From Bacillus sp. BGMRC 2118 (GTDB lineage: Bacteria; Bacillota; Bacilli; Bacillales; SA4), in the NCBI GenBank assembly GCA_008364785.1, contig VTTJ01000002.1, positions 558,001-622,000 on the forward strand: a stretch of 64,000 bases of DNA, given 5' to 3'. Positions 38,022-46,909 of this stretch are shown here, in pieces (within the stretch, counting starts at the first letter, position 1; every line of letters begins with the position of its first letter). The position numbers and the translations under genes were made by a program. The notes beneath the pieces were generated by a model. That model worked only from the letters and a program-made list of their open reading frames with translations. It was not told the DNA's origin and searched no databases.

Positions 38022-38275
38022 AAAGCCTTCTATCCCTATTTAATGAAAGGGACGAAAGACTATCTTCCGCGGTACCACCCAAATTGTCATTTACTATGAC
38101 CAACTTTTAAGCTACAATTGCTAACCCAGTCATAACGTCCTGGTAACGTCTAAGCCTACTAGGATAATCCCTTTCGGTTAGATCTCAAAGGTGTTCTTCA
38201 TTCATGCTTCATCACCAGGCTTCCACCATCCCCAGCTCGCTATCGAATATAGCAAAAACTACTTTCCTCATCATC
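38022..38275 (-). promoter_or_regulatory. T-box riboswitch (asparagine specifier) of asnS
   Basis: On the minus strand the leader holds: a Stem I region starting GATGATGAGGAAAGTAG (38275); a specifier AAC (38195-38193) followed by ACC, read as asparagine; and the T-box TGGTACCGCGG (38077-38067). A terminator stem follows, made by GTCTTTCGTCCC and GGGATAGAAGGC, ending in eight T. Uncharged tRNA-Asn would pair with the specifier and T-box, favouring antitermination and asnS expression. The elements occur in the correct order and spacing. Confidence 0.95.
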
Positions 38276-38485
38276 GATTTAAAATATATGTAATTACTTA
38301 TTTTTACTATAATTTATCATATAACAAATTCCTTTGTCTAGTTGCTCCTAAAGTTATAGGATGGATTAAGATGGTTCTAGCCTTACAGCTTACTAACATC
38401 TATCGCTTGAGTTGTTGAGCTATATATCTTAAATCAAAAAATACACACAACTCTAAACAAATCAAACTAAACAACAAAAAATAAA

Positions 38486-38512
38486 TGAAACCATTTTTCA
38501 TTCAGTAATGTC
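38486..38512 (+). promoter_or_regulatory. ECF-type promoter, probably autoregulatory
   Basis: TGAAAC (38486-38491) and TGTC (38509-38512), 17 bp apart, resemble the TGAAAC/CGTC pattern of Bacillus ECF sigma factors. It lies 28 bp before the ECF sigma gene, as expected if the factor transcribes its own operon. Confidence 0.5.
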
Positions 38513-38539
38513 TTATTAGTAAAGAAAGGGGGCGACGTA

Positions 38540-39082
38540 ATGGAAGCTATAGTGAATAGTCCTTTACCAACAGAAGTATCTATTAATGAAATTATGGAAG
38601 TCTATTATAAGGATGTTTACCTTTTAGCCTATTCGTTTGTCAAAGACCAACAAATAGCAGAAGATATCGCGCAAGATGTCTTTATCAAATGCTACAAATA
38701 TTTAAATTCCTATCGTGGGGAAGCACCGATAAAATCCTGGATATGTACCATTACAGTAAACACAGCCAAAGATTACTTAAGAAAGAAAAAAGTAAATGTT
38801 TTTACTTACTCTAAACAAATTTTAGAAGAATTACTGAGTACTGAAAGTGCAGAGGTGGTCTTTGAAAAGAATAATGAAAAGGATGTCCTCTTACAAAAAG
38901 TATTAGCACTTCCATTCAAATATCGAGAGGTTATCATTCTTCATTATTTCTATGATTTAAAAATTAGTGAAGTAGGGACAATGTTAGAACTGAAAGAGAA
39001 TACAGTTAAGACGAGACTATCAAGAGGAAGAGATTTACTGAAAAAACAATTAAAACGAGAGGGTGGGTATTTTGGACGATAA
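38540..39082 (+). CDS. ECF-type RNA polymerase sigma factor
   Basis: A 180-residue sigma-70 family ECF factor. Region 2 is seen in YYKDVYLLAYSFVKDQQIAEDI and QDVFIKCYKYLNSYRGEAPIKSWICTI; region 4 in LPFKYREVIILHYFYDLKISEVGTML with TVKTRLSRGRDLL. No extra domains. AAAGAAAGGGGG precedes the ATG. The next gene overlaps it by 11 nt and encodes a membrane protein in the position of an anti-sigma factor. Confidence 0.92.
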   Translation: MEAIVNSPLPTEVSINEIMEVYYKDVYLLAYSFVKDQQIAEDIAQDVFIKCYKYLNSYRGEAPIKSWICTITVNTAKDYLRKKKVNVFTYSKQILEELLSTESAEVVFEKNNEKDVLLQKVLALPFKYREVIILHYFYDLKISEVGTMLELKENTVKTRLSRGRDLLKKQLKREGGYFGR

Positions 39083-40124
39083 ATTAAAGGAACTAAAAGG
39101 TTTTTATGAAGAGAAGTATTGCCCAGATCGTTTTAAAGAAGCAAATATAGAAAAGATTAATCAACAGATAAGCATAATGGAAAATGTCACACCGATGAAA
39201 ACGATGAACAGAAACCCATCCAAGAAGAGGCAGTTTCGATTGGCATACAGCTTCTTAGCAGCAGTACTAGCATTAGGAGTATTTATTGGTTCTGCAGCTG
39301 TTTCACCTGTAATGGCAGATGTACTGACAAAGTTACCTTTTTTTGAAAAGTTATTTGCAAGTCATAAGAATGGTTTACCAATTTTTCCTGAGGCTCTTGA
39401 TCATATACGTTATAAGATTGAAAAAGAGGGATATAGCATAGGTACTATGGGATATTCACCACAAAGCAAATCAGTAGAAATGAGTTTAGTTGTTTCAAAA
39501 GAGCAATATGCAGAAGCCAAAGAGGTTGCAATAAACATAACAACGCAATTTTTAAAAGAAAATGGTTTAGGAAAAATTAAGGTTAGTGTGATGCGGGATA
39601 CAATATATGAATATAACCTTGAATCAGAGACTGGTCGATTGCAAATGGAATTACAACAAGTGTTAGGTATGAAGAGCTTCCATGATACACATATTTTAAT
39701 CGAAAAAACGATAGTTACTGTTTCATACAAGAAAAATAAGGACTATGATCAAGAAGAAATAAGAAATATAGTAACGGGTTATTTTAAAAACCAAACTGAA
39801 ACAGGATATACAGTAACATTTAAAACATATAATCATGATAGCTACATTTCTGGGGAAACTGTATGGTCGTCGATGTTTGTACCATTGGAAATGGGATTAG
39901 TTAACGTGGAAGAATACAAGTTTTCTAGTATCTCGCATAAGTATACTTCAGAAAAATGTACCATTATCATTCATACAAAGTTAACGAAAGATGACAAAGG
40001 TACAATAAAAGAATTAGAGAATTCTATCGTAGATTTTATTATAAAAGCAAAAGTACCTGAAAAAACAAATAATCAAAACTATGAGATTATCATAAAAGGG
40101 AAAGGTAATAAACGATTAAATTAA
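39072..40124 (+). CDS. Membrane protein, probable anti-sigma partner of the ECF factor
   Basis: About 350 residues: a cytoplasmic N-part of 55 residues (DDKLKELKGFYEEKYCPDRF), one membrane helix at about 58-80 (LAYSFLAAVLALGVFIGSAA), then a large outside domain. That domain begins VMADVLTKLPFFEKLF and is probably of repeated alpha/beta type. The zinc anti-sigma motif HxxxCxxC is absent, so it would be an unusual regulator (DUF4179/DUF4030-like class, not verified). TTG 39072 is chosen over GTG 39063 because GAGGGTGG lies just upstream. Overlap with the sigma gene supports functional pairing. Confidence 0.7.
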   Translation: MDDKLKELKGFYEEKYCPDRFKEANIEKINQQISIMENVTPMKTMNRNPSKKRQFRLAYSFLAAVLALGVFIGSAAVSPVMADVLTKLPFFEKLFASHKNGLPIFPEALDHIRYKIEKEGYSIGTMGYSPQSKSVEMSLVVSKEQYAEAKEVAINITTQFLKENGLGKIKVSVMRDTIYEYNLESETGRLQMELQQVLGMKSFHDTHILIEKTIVTVSYKKNKDYDQEEIRNIVTGYFKNQTETGYTVTFKTYNHDSYISGETVWSSMFVPLEMGLVNVEEYKFSSISHKYTSEKCTIIIHTKLTKDDKGTIKELENSIVDFIIKAKVPEKTNNQNYEIIIKGKGNKRLN

Positions 40125-40198
40125 TGCAATAACAGGTCCATCCCTATTATCTTGGACCTTCTACATAGTTTTTAGTGAATTTATTTAATAATTCGTCA

Positions 40199-40237
40199 AA
40201 AAAGGATTGTCCCAATAATAAGACAATCCTTTTTATA
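40199..40237. terminator. convergent terminator
   Basis: AAAAAGGATTGTC and GACAATCCTTTTT form a perfect stem around a 10-base loop with T tracts in both directions, between the sigma operon and the stress-type gene on the minus strand. Confidence 0.9.
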
Positions 40238-40241
40238 TTTA

Positions 40242-40727
40242 CTAATCTAATTCAACCGTTTCATTCACATCAGTAGATTCTGAACTTTGTCCAGTCATGC
40301 GCTTATACATAAAAGCAATCTTCTTGTTGAAATTACCTGTATCCCAATATTCTGCAGCTTCTGCTTTGATTTTTATCAAAACCACGTTAGGATCATCATA
40401 GGAAGTTTGCATAATATTCTCGTATGCTTTGTTCCACAGTTCCCTTTTCTTTTCTATATCTTCAACAATTTCTGCTCTACCACGCACTGAAACATAGGAT
40501 TTACCTGCGTAAGCTACATTCACATCTTGGTCATGTGTAATTTCCTCATATTTATTCGTTGATTTCTTTGTGAAAAACCATAAATCACCATCAAACTCTA
40601 CTTCTTGTGTTTTCATTGGACGGGAGACAAGCCCTTCTTCCGTTACAGTAGTCAGCATTGCGGTGTCTACGTCTTTAATTAGCTCTCTTAGTGTTTCGAT
40701 TTCTTCTTGTTTCACGCTAATTGGCAT
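40242..40727 (-). CDS. Pyridoxamine 5'-phosphate oxidase-like general stress protein
   Basis: A 161-residue split-barrel flavin-binding-type protein (general stress protein 26 group). It has TAMLTTVTEEGLVSRPMKTQEVEFDGDLWFFT, then VNVAYAGKSYVSVRGRAEIV and AEYWDTG. Relatives in Bacillus belong to the SigB regulon, but no clear SigB promoter was identified upstream. The natural ligand or substrate is unknown. GAGGTGATG precedes the ATG. Confidence 0.82.
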   Translation of the reverse strand: MPISVKQEEIETLRELIKDVDTAMLTTVTEEGLVSRPMKTQEVEFDGDLWFFTKKSTNKYEEITHDQDVNVAYAGKSYVSVRGRAEIVEDIEKKRELWNKAYENIMQTSYDDPNVVLIKIKAEAAEYWDTGNFNKKIAFMYKRMTGQSSESTDVNETVELD

Positions 40728-40914
40728 TTCATCACCTCATTTTATTTACAAAAGTATACTCCCCTTCAAGCCAGCTTTTATTCAGGTAGGTAGGAGAACG
40801 TAAAACTCTGCCCCTAAAGTTATAGGATTTTAAAGAAGGAAATTCAATTGTTTTTAGTGAATGGTTATTAATATCCAAAAAATGCTAAAACGTGGATGTA
40901 GAGGAGGATTGTTT

Positions 40915-41001
40915 TTGTTAAGTACTGTAAGGATTCTATTAGTAGGCATAGTAACGATTTCTTCCCTGATAAGTTGTGAGACAATATCATATTGGATGTA
41001 A
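40915..41001 (+). CDS. Possible 28-residue lipopeptide
   Basis: A TTG at 40915 lies seven bases after a perfect GAGGAGG. The 28-residue product, MLSTVRILLVGIVTISSLIS then CETISYWM, looks like a signal peptide ending in a lipobox (SLISC) with only a short tail. It could be a tiny lipoprotein or a remnant of a lost lipoprotein gene. The rest of the 40728-41070 gap shows nothing else recognisable. Very short, so uncertain. Confidence 0.35.
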   Translation: MLSTVRILLVGIVTISSLISCETISYWM

Positions 41002-41070
41002 AATAGTTAGAAGCGTTGAAAGATAGAAAGCTTACTTATGTTGTATGGATGAGTTAAAGGGAAGGGGAGA

Positions 41071-41988
41071 ATGATGATCGAGCAAGGTCAATCTTTACAT
41101 GAAATGATTGTTTTAGAAGATGGATTGAAATTAGTTTATCAAGAACCGAAAGAATACATTCGATATTATTCCATTTATTATGGACAAAAATATGCAGATT
41201 ACTATTTTAGAAAGTCACCGGAGACATTAATAGAAATTGCATCCCTTTTTGACTGTGGATATTTCATCATGGAAGATGAAAACGTCATTGGCGGCGTATT
41301 CTTAAAACCAAATTTCATGTCAGATTTATTTGTTGTACCACCTTATGAAGATTATAAAGGATTAGTCCACAAACTCTTAAATCATTTACGAAAGATATCG
41401 AAGACTGAAGATAAAATTATCATTAGAGAAGTTGTAGAAGAACATGTTCCGACATATGAACGAAACGGTTGCAATGTTGATGAGGTGAATTATTGGATGA
41501 TTCGTCCAACGCAATCCATGGAGGCAATCCTCCCTGTAGGATATAGTTTAAGATCTGTTTTAAGTAAAGATATAGATGATATAGCATGTCTCATTATGAA
41601 ATCCTATAAAGCAAATCCAGTTTATAAACAAATCGCATCCAAAGAGGTCTATATTCAACATGTGAAGGAATTTATAGAACGATACAAAAGTAATAATGTT
41701 ATGGACGAATGTTCGAGAGTTATTGTCGATGCGAGTACTACTCACATCGTTGGTGTTTGCCTACACATGGAATTTGAAGAATACCCTCTTATTATGAGTT
41801 TAGCGGTAGATCCTGAACACCAGAAGAAGGGGCTTGGACGATTTTTATTAACTCATTCTATTAGCACATCGAGTAAAGGTTATGCGGCTACCCGATTAGC
41901 TGTAATCAAAGACAATCCAGCAATTAAGCTTTATGAGAAGCTTGGATTTAGTAGAAATAAATCTATATCTGATATGTATTTAAAATGA
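41071..41988 (+). CDS. GNAT family N-acetyltransferase
   Basis: A 305-residue protein with a C-terminal GNAT domain: acetyl-CoA-binding segment LAVDPEHQKKGLGRFLLTHS and the end NPAIKLYEKLGFSRNKS. The N-terminal 140 residues look like a second, degenerate GNAT-type fold (YFIMEDENVIGGVFL, LFVVPPYEDYKGLVHKLLNH). Two-domain GNATs often modify small molecules or ribosomal proteins; the substrate is unknown. ATG 41071 or 41074 may be used after GGGGAG. Confidence 0.82.
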   Translation: MMIEQGQSLHEMIVLEDGLKLVYQEPKEYIRYYSIYYGQKYADYYFRKSPETLIEIASLFDCGYFIMEDENVIGGVFLKPNFMSDLFVVPPYEDYKGLVHKLLNHLRKISKTEDKIIIREVVEEHVPTYERNGCNVDEVNYWMIRPTQSMEAILPVGYSLRSVLSKDIDDIACLIMKSYKANPVYKQIASKEVYIQHVKEFIERYKSNNVMDECSRVIVDASTTHIVGVCLHMEFEEYPLIMSLAVDPEHQKKGLGRFLLTHSISTSSKGYAATRLAVIKDNPAIKLYEKLGFSRNKSISDMYLK

Positions 41989-42032
41989 TTAAATGAAATA
42001 AATCTTAATGCATGTTTCTATTTTAATGGTTT

Positions 42033-42122
42033 TTTTCTAAACTCTGTTGCTGTTAGTACAATTATTTCTTGGTGTACATCCAGGGTTAGAAGTAAATTAA
42101 GGTTGGACTAGAAAAGAACAAC
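42033..42122 (+). repeat. dispersed repeat, copy 2 (upstream of the SUKH gene)
   Basis: About 90 bp aligning with 29721-29808: TTTTCTA, TTAGTACAAT, GGTGTA, CCAGGGTTAGAAG, AAATTAAGGTTGGA and CAAC recur in the same order and strand, and GAAAACAGC follows in both. Non-coding. The two copies are 12.3 kb apart. Origin unknown; could be a small mobile or regulatory RNA-type element. Confidence 0.7.
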
Positions 42123-42177
42123 AATATATACGAAAACAGCTTTTTAAATTTATCAATATTTATGAGAGGTGCTTCCA

Positions 42178-42708
42178 TTGGTTATTGAGGAAATCCTGCT
42201 AGGGTTAAAGAAAAGGTTAGTAGATAATAAAATGTTAGTTCAAAGCTCGAAAGGTTATGTGTATGAAGCTGAATTTTATTTCAATGACCCAGCAACAGGG
42301 AAATTAATAGAAGAATTTCAAAAAACAACACCATTTTTATTACCGAATGACTATCGTAACTTTCTAAGTGTTCATAACGGGTTCACCATATTTAAAGGGG
42401 AATTTGAGGGACAAATCGAGCTTTATCGGTTAGAAGACATTCAGAAGGAGTATCATGTTTTTCGTGATGCTTTTTATCACTATTTAGTAGAAGAGAAACA
42501 AGATTCATATCCAATAGGTTATTACACAGATATTGGTATGCTTATGATTAATAACGAGAAAGTGAAGCAAGGTTTAAGTGACTATTTATGGATTACTAGT
42601 ATTGACGATATTGATTTAAATACCAGCTTTGAAGTTTGGTTAGACCGAGCAATTATGTCTCAAGGCAATCATTATTGGAGCTGGGGAAGAAGTTCTGATT
42701 GTTGTTGA
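42178..42708 (+). CDS. SMI1/KNR4 (SUKH) family protein
   Basis: A 176-residue single SUKH domain: the segment TPFLLPNDYRNFLSVHNGF is typical, followed by IELYRLEDIQKEY, YPIGYYTDIGMLMIN and SFEVWLDRAI. In Bacillus, SUKH proteins are often immunity proteins against polymorphic or contact-dependent toxins. No toxin gene is adjacent here, so it may be an orphan immunity gene or a housekeeping relative. TTG 42178 has GAGAGG eight bases upstream; a GTG at 42169 overlaps that site. Confidence 0.8.
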   Translation: MVIEEILLGLKKRLVDNKMLVQSSKGYVYEAEFYFNDPATGKLIEEFQKTTPFLLPNDYRNFLSVHNGFTIFKGEFEGQIELYRLEDIQKEYHVFRDAFYHYLVEEKQDSYPIGYYTDIGMLMINNEKVKQGLSDYLWITSIDDIDLNTSFEVWLDRAIMSQGNHYWSWGRSSDCC

Positions 42709-42786
42709 ATACGTACTAAGCTATAGGGAATGTACCTCCATTTGTTACTGAATGGGGTAGGATTTAAGTTAAAATAAGTACAAAAA

Positions 42787-42815
42787 AACATTAGGATAAA
42801 ACCCTAATGTTCTTT
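42787..42815. terminator. convergent terminator (SUKH gene / histidine kinase)
   Basis: AACATTAGG (42787-42795) pairs with CCTAATGTT (42803-42811). The minus strand has the better T run (seven T after the stem), fitting the kinase gene that ends at 42920; the plus strand has TCTTT. Confidence 0.78.
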
Positions 42816-42919
42816 AAATTCATAATGAATATATCTAATACTATGACTATAAGTAACTTAAGAAAGAAGTGTTCCTTCTGTTTTTATCATTTTGGTAAAG
42901 AGGATTGATGAAAAAATAT

Positions 42920-45169
42920 CTATACAATTACAGACTTAGTTAGTATTGGAAGTGTAATCTTTACCGTAGTTCCTTTGTTTTCTTCACTTTCAAACACAAT
43001 TGTCCCGTGATGAGATTCAATAATTCGGAAGCTCACCATCAATCCTAAGCCAGTCCCTTTTTCTTTGAGTGTGTAGAACGGTTCTCCTAGTCTAGGTAGA
43101 ATCTCTTTGGAAATCCCGATTCCTGTATCTCTAACACTTATCTCAATTTTATCATCTTCTACTTTTTTGATGTGTAGGAAAAGTTCCCCTCCATTAGGCA
43201 TAGCTTCCATTGCATTTTTTATTAAATTAATAAACACCTGTTTAAGTTGATTTCCATCACAATATATATAAGTCTGATCAACCTCGTAATTTACAGTGAG
43301 TTCAATTCCATATAGCAATGCTTGAGGCTTTGAAAATGCAATCACCTGGTCCACTAATTTTAGTAGATTCATCTCACGGTAACTGACCACTTGAGGCTTG
43401 GCAACTGCCATAAACTCATTCGTAATCATCTCTATTCGATCAAGCTCAGATAACATCAATTCAATGTAATTGCTTTTGACTCGTCCATCTTGAGATGAGA
43501 TTAATTGTGTAAATCCCTTTAATGTTGTAAGGGGGTTCCTAATTTCATGTGCTAAACCAGCAGCAAGCTCTCCAACTACAGCCAGTTTCTCAGATTTTTG
43601 GAGAAGTTCTTCTGTTTTCTTGAGTTGGGTTATATCCATACCTGAGCCAATTACTTCGTGCACAATACCGTTCCTTTTGATAGGTTTAAGGGTCAAGAAG
43701 CAAATCTTATCTCTTAATTTTACTTCAAACGAAACATCCTGCCCTTCCCAAGCATGATCGTAAAAGCTGTTGAAAACCAGATAGAGATGCTTCAAACCTA
43801 CTTCTTCTAATCCCTTACCAACAACGTCCTCTGGCTTTAAATCTAATTCATATAATAATTCACCGTCACAAAGCGTATGGATATATTGATTATTCAGCTT
43901 ATGGAACTTGAAGATGATTCCTTGTTGTTTCCTCACGGTCTGCTTTAATTCCAATTCAGCTTCACGCAACTTCTTTTCCACATGCTTCTGATTGGTTAAA
44001 TCTCTTGAAATAGCTGCTAATTGAATGATTTCACCATCTTCATTTTTTACGGGAGAGATGGTCATATTAATTAATATTTTTTTACCGTCTTTTCTTTGTC
44101 TAATTGTTTCATACGCAATTAGGCTCTTTCCTTGTGAAACCTCTGAAATAACCTGATCTATATTCTCCTGTATATCAGGCATTATCTCTCTAAATAATCT
44201 TCCTTTTACTTCTTCTTCCTTCCATCCGTAGACAGTTTCAAATCCTTGATTAACATTTAATACTCTTCCCTCTATATCCATTATGGTAATACTATCAGGT
44301 GTATGGCTAAACACTGATTGTAATACGTTTTGAGTATTATTCAAGTTTCTTTCCGTTTCTGCCTTTTGACTAAATGAAACTTGGATTCTCGAGAAGAAAT
44401 AGGCCCTAAGGATGTAAATATATCCAAAGGTTTTAATGATATGACCTAACACAACATACAAATCCGAAATATTTTGATAAGAAGTTAAGGTAAGTTCACT
44501 TAACAAAAGAAAGCATAATGCAAATAAAAGCTCAAAATCTGACGTATCTTTTGTTTTAATAAATTTCCTAGCTTTATAGATTAACGCCACAAGAAGGAAG
44601 AGACTACATATGTACTCGAGTATATTTTTAATTTGAGTTGGCCCAATGTCAGAAATAATAAGGATCGGTAATAGTTTTTCATACTTATAAATAATAAATG
44701 TAATAAGTCCCAAGAAAACAATGGTGCATATAGTCAATATCTTTCTTTTTAGAAATGTCATCTTTCTAGGTGTTGATAATACAAGAAAGAGTAGCCCAAC
44801 AGAGGCAGTAAAACGTGCTATAATCCAAAACCAGCCGGTTTTTTCAAGTGAACTATCTGTTATGAAAAATGGCATACCAGGATACGTCATGAGGTGAAAA
44901 AAGTCTAAAGTACCAACAGCTAAAAAGATAAAAGGCAGCCATAACAGAGTCAAATTTTTGATGTCATCAAAAGCTTTCCAGGCATACATACAAATAGAAA
45001 AGCAAACGAGAACACTAAACATTTCTAATAGTGTGTGAATAAATAGATGGTGCTCTTGGTCATACAGTAGAGTTAAAGGGTCTTCAAACAAGTAGACAAA
45101 TAATATTAACAATATAGATATAGCAAATAAAGAGATGGCAAACATGTAGGACTTCGTTAGCTTTATCAT
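42920..45169 (-). CDS. Sensor histidine kinase, MASE3-PAS-PAS-HisKA-HATPase
   Basis: About 749 residues. The N-terminal 260 residues hold seven or eight membrane helices of MASE3 type (LWLPFIFLAVGTLDFFHLMTY). A PAS domain with PAC follows (DSITIMDIEGRVLNVNQGFETVYGW), then a second PAS. The HisKA phospho-acceptor lies in LAAGLAHEIRNPLTTLKGF, and the HATPase shows NLIKNAMEA, DTGIGI and GTGLGLMVS. The layout resembles Bacillus sporulation-type kinases (KinE/KinC group). No response regulator is adjacent, so it is an orphan kinase that may feed the phosphorelay. ATG 45169 is preferred over an upstream TTG at 45214. Confidence 0.88.
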   Translation of the reverse strand: MIKLTKSYMFAISLFAISILLILFVYLFEDPLTLLYDQEHHLFIHTLLEMFSVLVCFSICMYAWKAFDDIKNLTLLWLPFIFLAVGTLDFFHLMTYPGMPFFITDSSLEKTGWFWIIARFTASVGLLFLVLSTPRKMTFLKRKILTICTIVFLGLITFIIYKYEKLLPILIISDIGPTQIKNILEYICSLFLLVALIYKARKFIKTKDTSDFELLFALCFLLLSELTLTSYQNISDLYVVLGHIIKTFGYIYILRAYFFSRIQVSFSQKAETERNLNNTQNVLQSVFSHTPDSITIMDIEGRVLNVNQGFETVYGWKEEEVKGRLFREIMPDIQENIDQVISEVSQGKSLIAYETIRQRKDGKKILINMTISPVKNEDGEIIQLAAISRDLTNQKHVEKKLREAELELKQTVRKQQGIIFKFHKLNNQYIHTLCDGELLYELDLKPEDVVGKGLEEVGLKHLYLVFNSFYDHAWEGQDVSFEVKLRDKICFLTLKPIKRNGIVHEVIGSGMDITQLKKTEELLQKSEKLAVVGELAAGLAHEIRNPLTTLKGFTQLISSQDGRVKSNYIELMLSELDRIEMITNEFMAVAKPQVVSYREMNLLKLVDQVIAFSKPQALLYGIELTVNYEVDQTYIYCDGNQLKQVFINLIKNAMEAMPNGGELFLHIKKVEDDKIEISVRDTGIGISKEILPRLGEPFYTLKEKGTGLGLMVSFRIIESHHGTIVFESEENKGTTVKITLPILTKSVIV

Positions 45170-45453
45170 AGACACCGACCTAACAAATTTTGGTTGTGTT
45201 ACATATTTTTTCAAATGATGGTTGTAATTGAATTTTATCGAAATATATGAGGTACTGCAATGATTTTAACCACATCTATTAATCAACAAGTATTGAACAA
45301 TTGAATTCAAGGGGGAAAATTCTAGAAGTTACGTAGTACGAGATGTTAAATTAAGGATGGAACCATTTTGTTGTTATAAAGAAGCTAAAGAAAGAGAGTG
45401 CTGTTGTGTGCCTAACACGATCTTTTTCGATAGAAACTAAGTAAAAGGGGGAT

Positions 45454-46725
45454 ATGATGAATTTTACTAAAATGAAATCTTTTTTGTTAGTAGTTACAAT
45501 TTTTTTCATCGTTTTATTATCTGGATGTGGAAGAGGTGAAGCCATTGATGTTGCAGAGCAATACATAACAACGATTGATCAAATCAATATTCCAGATGAG
45601 GTAAAGGTTATCGGTATGGGGGAGGCAACTCATGGAAATCGTGAATTTCAAGAGTTGAAGAGGGACGTTTTTGAGGTGTTAGTGAAAAACGAGAATTTTC
45701 GGGTTTTTGTTTTAGAAGGTGATTTTGGAGCGGGACAGCACATTAATCAATTCATTTTAAACGGAAATGGTACTGCAGAAGAGGCAGTGAACGCCCTTGA
45801 TTATCCTATCTATTATACAAAACAAATGATTGAGCTTGTGCAGTGGATGCATGATTATAATAAAACAGTGAATGAGGATAGGAAGGTATATTTTTACGGA
45901 AATGATATGCAACGGTATGACTATAGTAAAAAAGGTGTGCTTGACTATTATAAAGTGGTAAATGCGGAGTCGCTTAAAACATATTCAAAACAATTGGAAC
46001 ATGTATCAAATGAAAGTATGCGTGAGTTAACATCAGAACAATTAAGAAAAACCAATGAAACGATAGAAAGCATCCTATTAGACCTGGAATCAAATAAAAT
46101 GTCCTATGAGGAACTATCGTCTACTGAGTCATATCTCTTTGCATTACAAAATGCCGAGGTCATGAAACAGAGAACGAATTTATTTTTAAACGATGGAGAC
46201 TATACGAAACTCCGTGATCGGTATTTATCGGAGAATTTACAATGGATTGTTGAACATGAAGCAGCGCGAGGTAATGATAAGGTATTCGTCACGGGCCACA
46301 ATGGTCACATTGAAAAAACGTCTGCTTCGTTAGCTGGGTACAAATCGATGGGGAATTATTTAGAAGAGATATATGGTGAACAATACTTTGCAATTGGTAC
46401 TGATTTTATTAAAAGCGAGTTTCAAGCGAAAAATGGTAGCAGTGGTGAACGAAAAAATTATACACTTGAGAATCACAATAAGTTAGTTGATGCGTTCCGT
46501 GAAGTGGAGTCAAATATTTTCTATGTTGATTTTGAAAATGCTAGTCAGTCAGTAGAGTTATTAGATATCATCTCAAGTGAGGTAAAGATGGCGAACATTG
46601 GAGACGAATTCCGTTCTTGGTATAAATTTATAAAAACGTTTTACACCATTGAAATGGTGCCAAATGAAGCATACGACAGCGTGATTATAGTTAAAACGGC
46701 AACACCAACAAATGTCATAGAATAG
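45454..46725 (+). CDS. Erythromycin esterase-like lipoprotein
   Basis: A 423-residue protein with a lipoprotein signal ending FIVLLSGC, then an erythromycin esterase-family domain (EreA/EreB/succinoglycan-biosynthesis type). It shows GMGEATHGNREFQELKRDVFE, FVLEGDFGAG, YGNDMQRYDY and FVTGHNGHI, including the conserved Glu-His residues. Whether it hydrolyses macrolides is not shown; many chromosomal relatives have unknown substrates. Lipid anchoring would place it outside the membrane. GGGGG precedes the ATG. Confidence 0.82.
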   Translation: MMNFTKMKSFLLVVTIFFIVLLSGCGRGEAIDVAEQYITTIDQINIPDEVKVIGMGEATHGNREFQELKRDVFEVLVKNENFRVFVLEGDFGAGQHINQFILNGNGTAEEAVNALDYPIYYTKQMIELVQWMHDYNKTVNEDRKVYFYGNDMQRYDYSKKGVLDYYKVVNAESLKTYSKQLEHVSNESMRELTSEQLRKTNETIESILLDLESNKMSYEELSSTESYLFALQNAEVMKQRTNLFLNDGDYTKLRDRYLSENLQWIVEHEAARGNDKVFVTGHNGHIEKTSASLAGYKSMGNYLEEIYGEQYFAIGTDFIKSEFQAKNGSSGERKNYTLENHNKLVDAFREVESNIFYVDFENASQSVELLDIISSEVKMANIGDEFRSWYKFIKTFYTIEMVPNEAYDSVIIVKTATPTNVIE

Positions 46726-46909
46726 CGTGATTTATGTTTTTGAAGTATAGTGAAAACTCATTTTGAGTAAAACCATATTTACAAGATTTATAGGTGGAAA
46801 ATAATTGAAAGCATATCTTGTAATAGGTATGATGGGTATAAATTATCAGGTAATCATTCGGAATCAATGTGAAATTCTTTTATTGAGAATTATTAATTGG
46901 AGGGATTGT

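Noticed and set aside
38191..38418. 75-codon plus-strand frame
   Set aside because: It runs antisense to the asnS T-box leader, whose structure explains the sequence.
40728..40800. SigB promoter for the pyridoxamine-oxidase-like gene
   Set aside because: A GGGGAGTATAC stretch hints at GGGTAT, but there is no GTTT-type -35 at the right distance.
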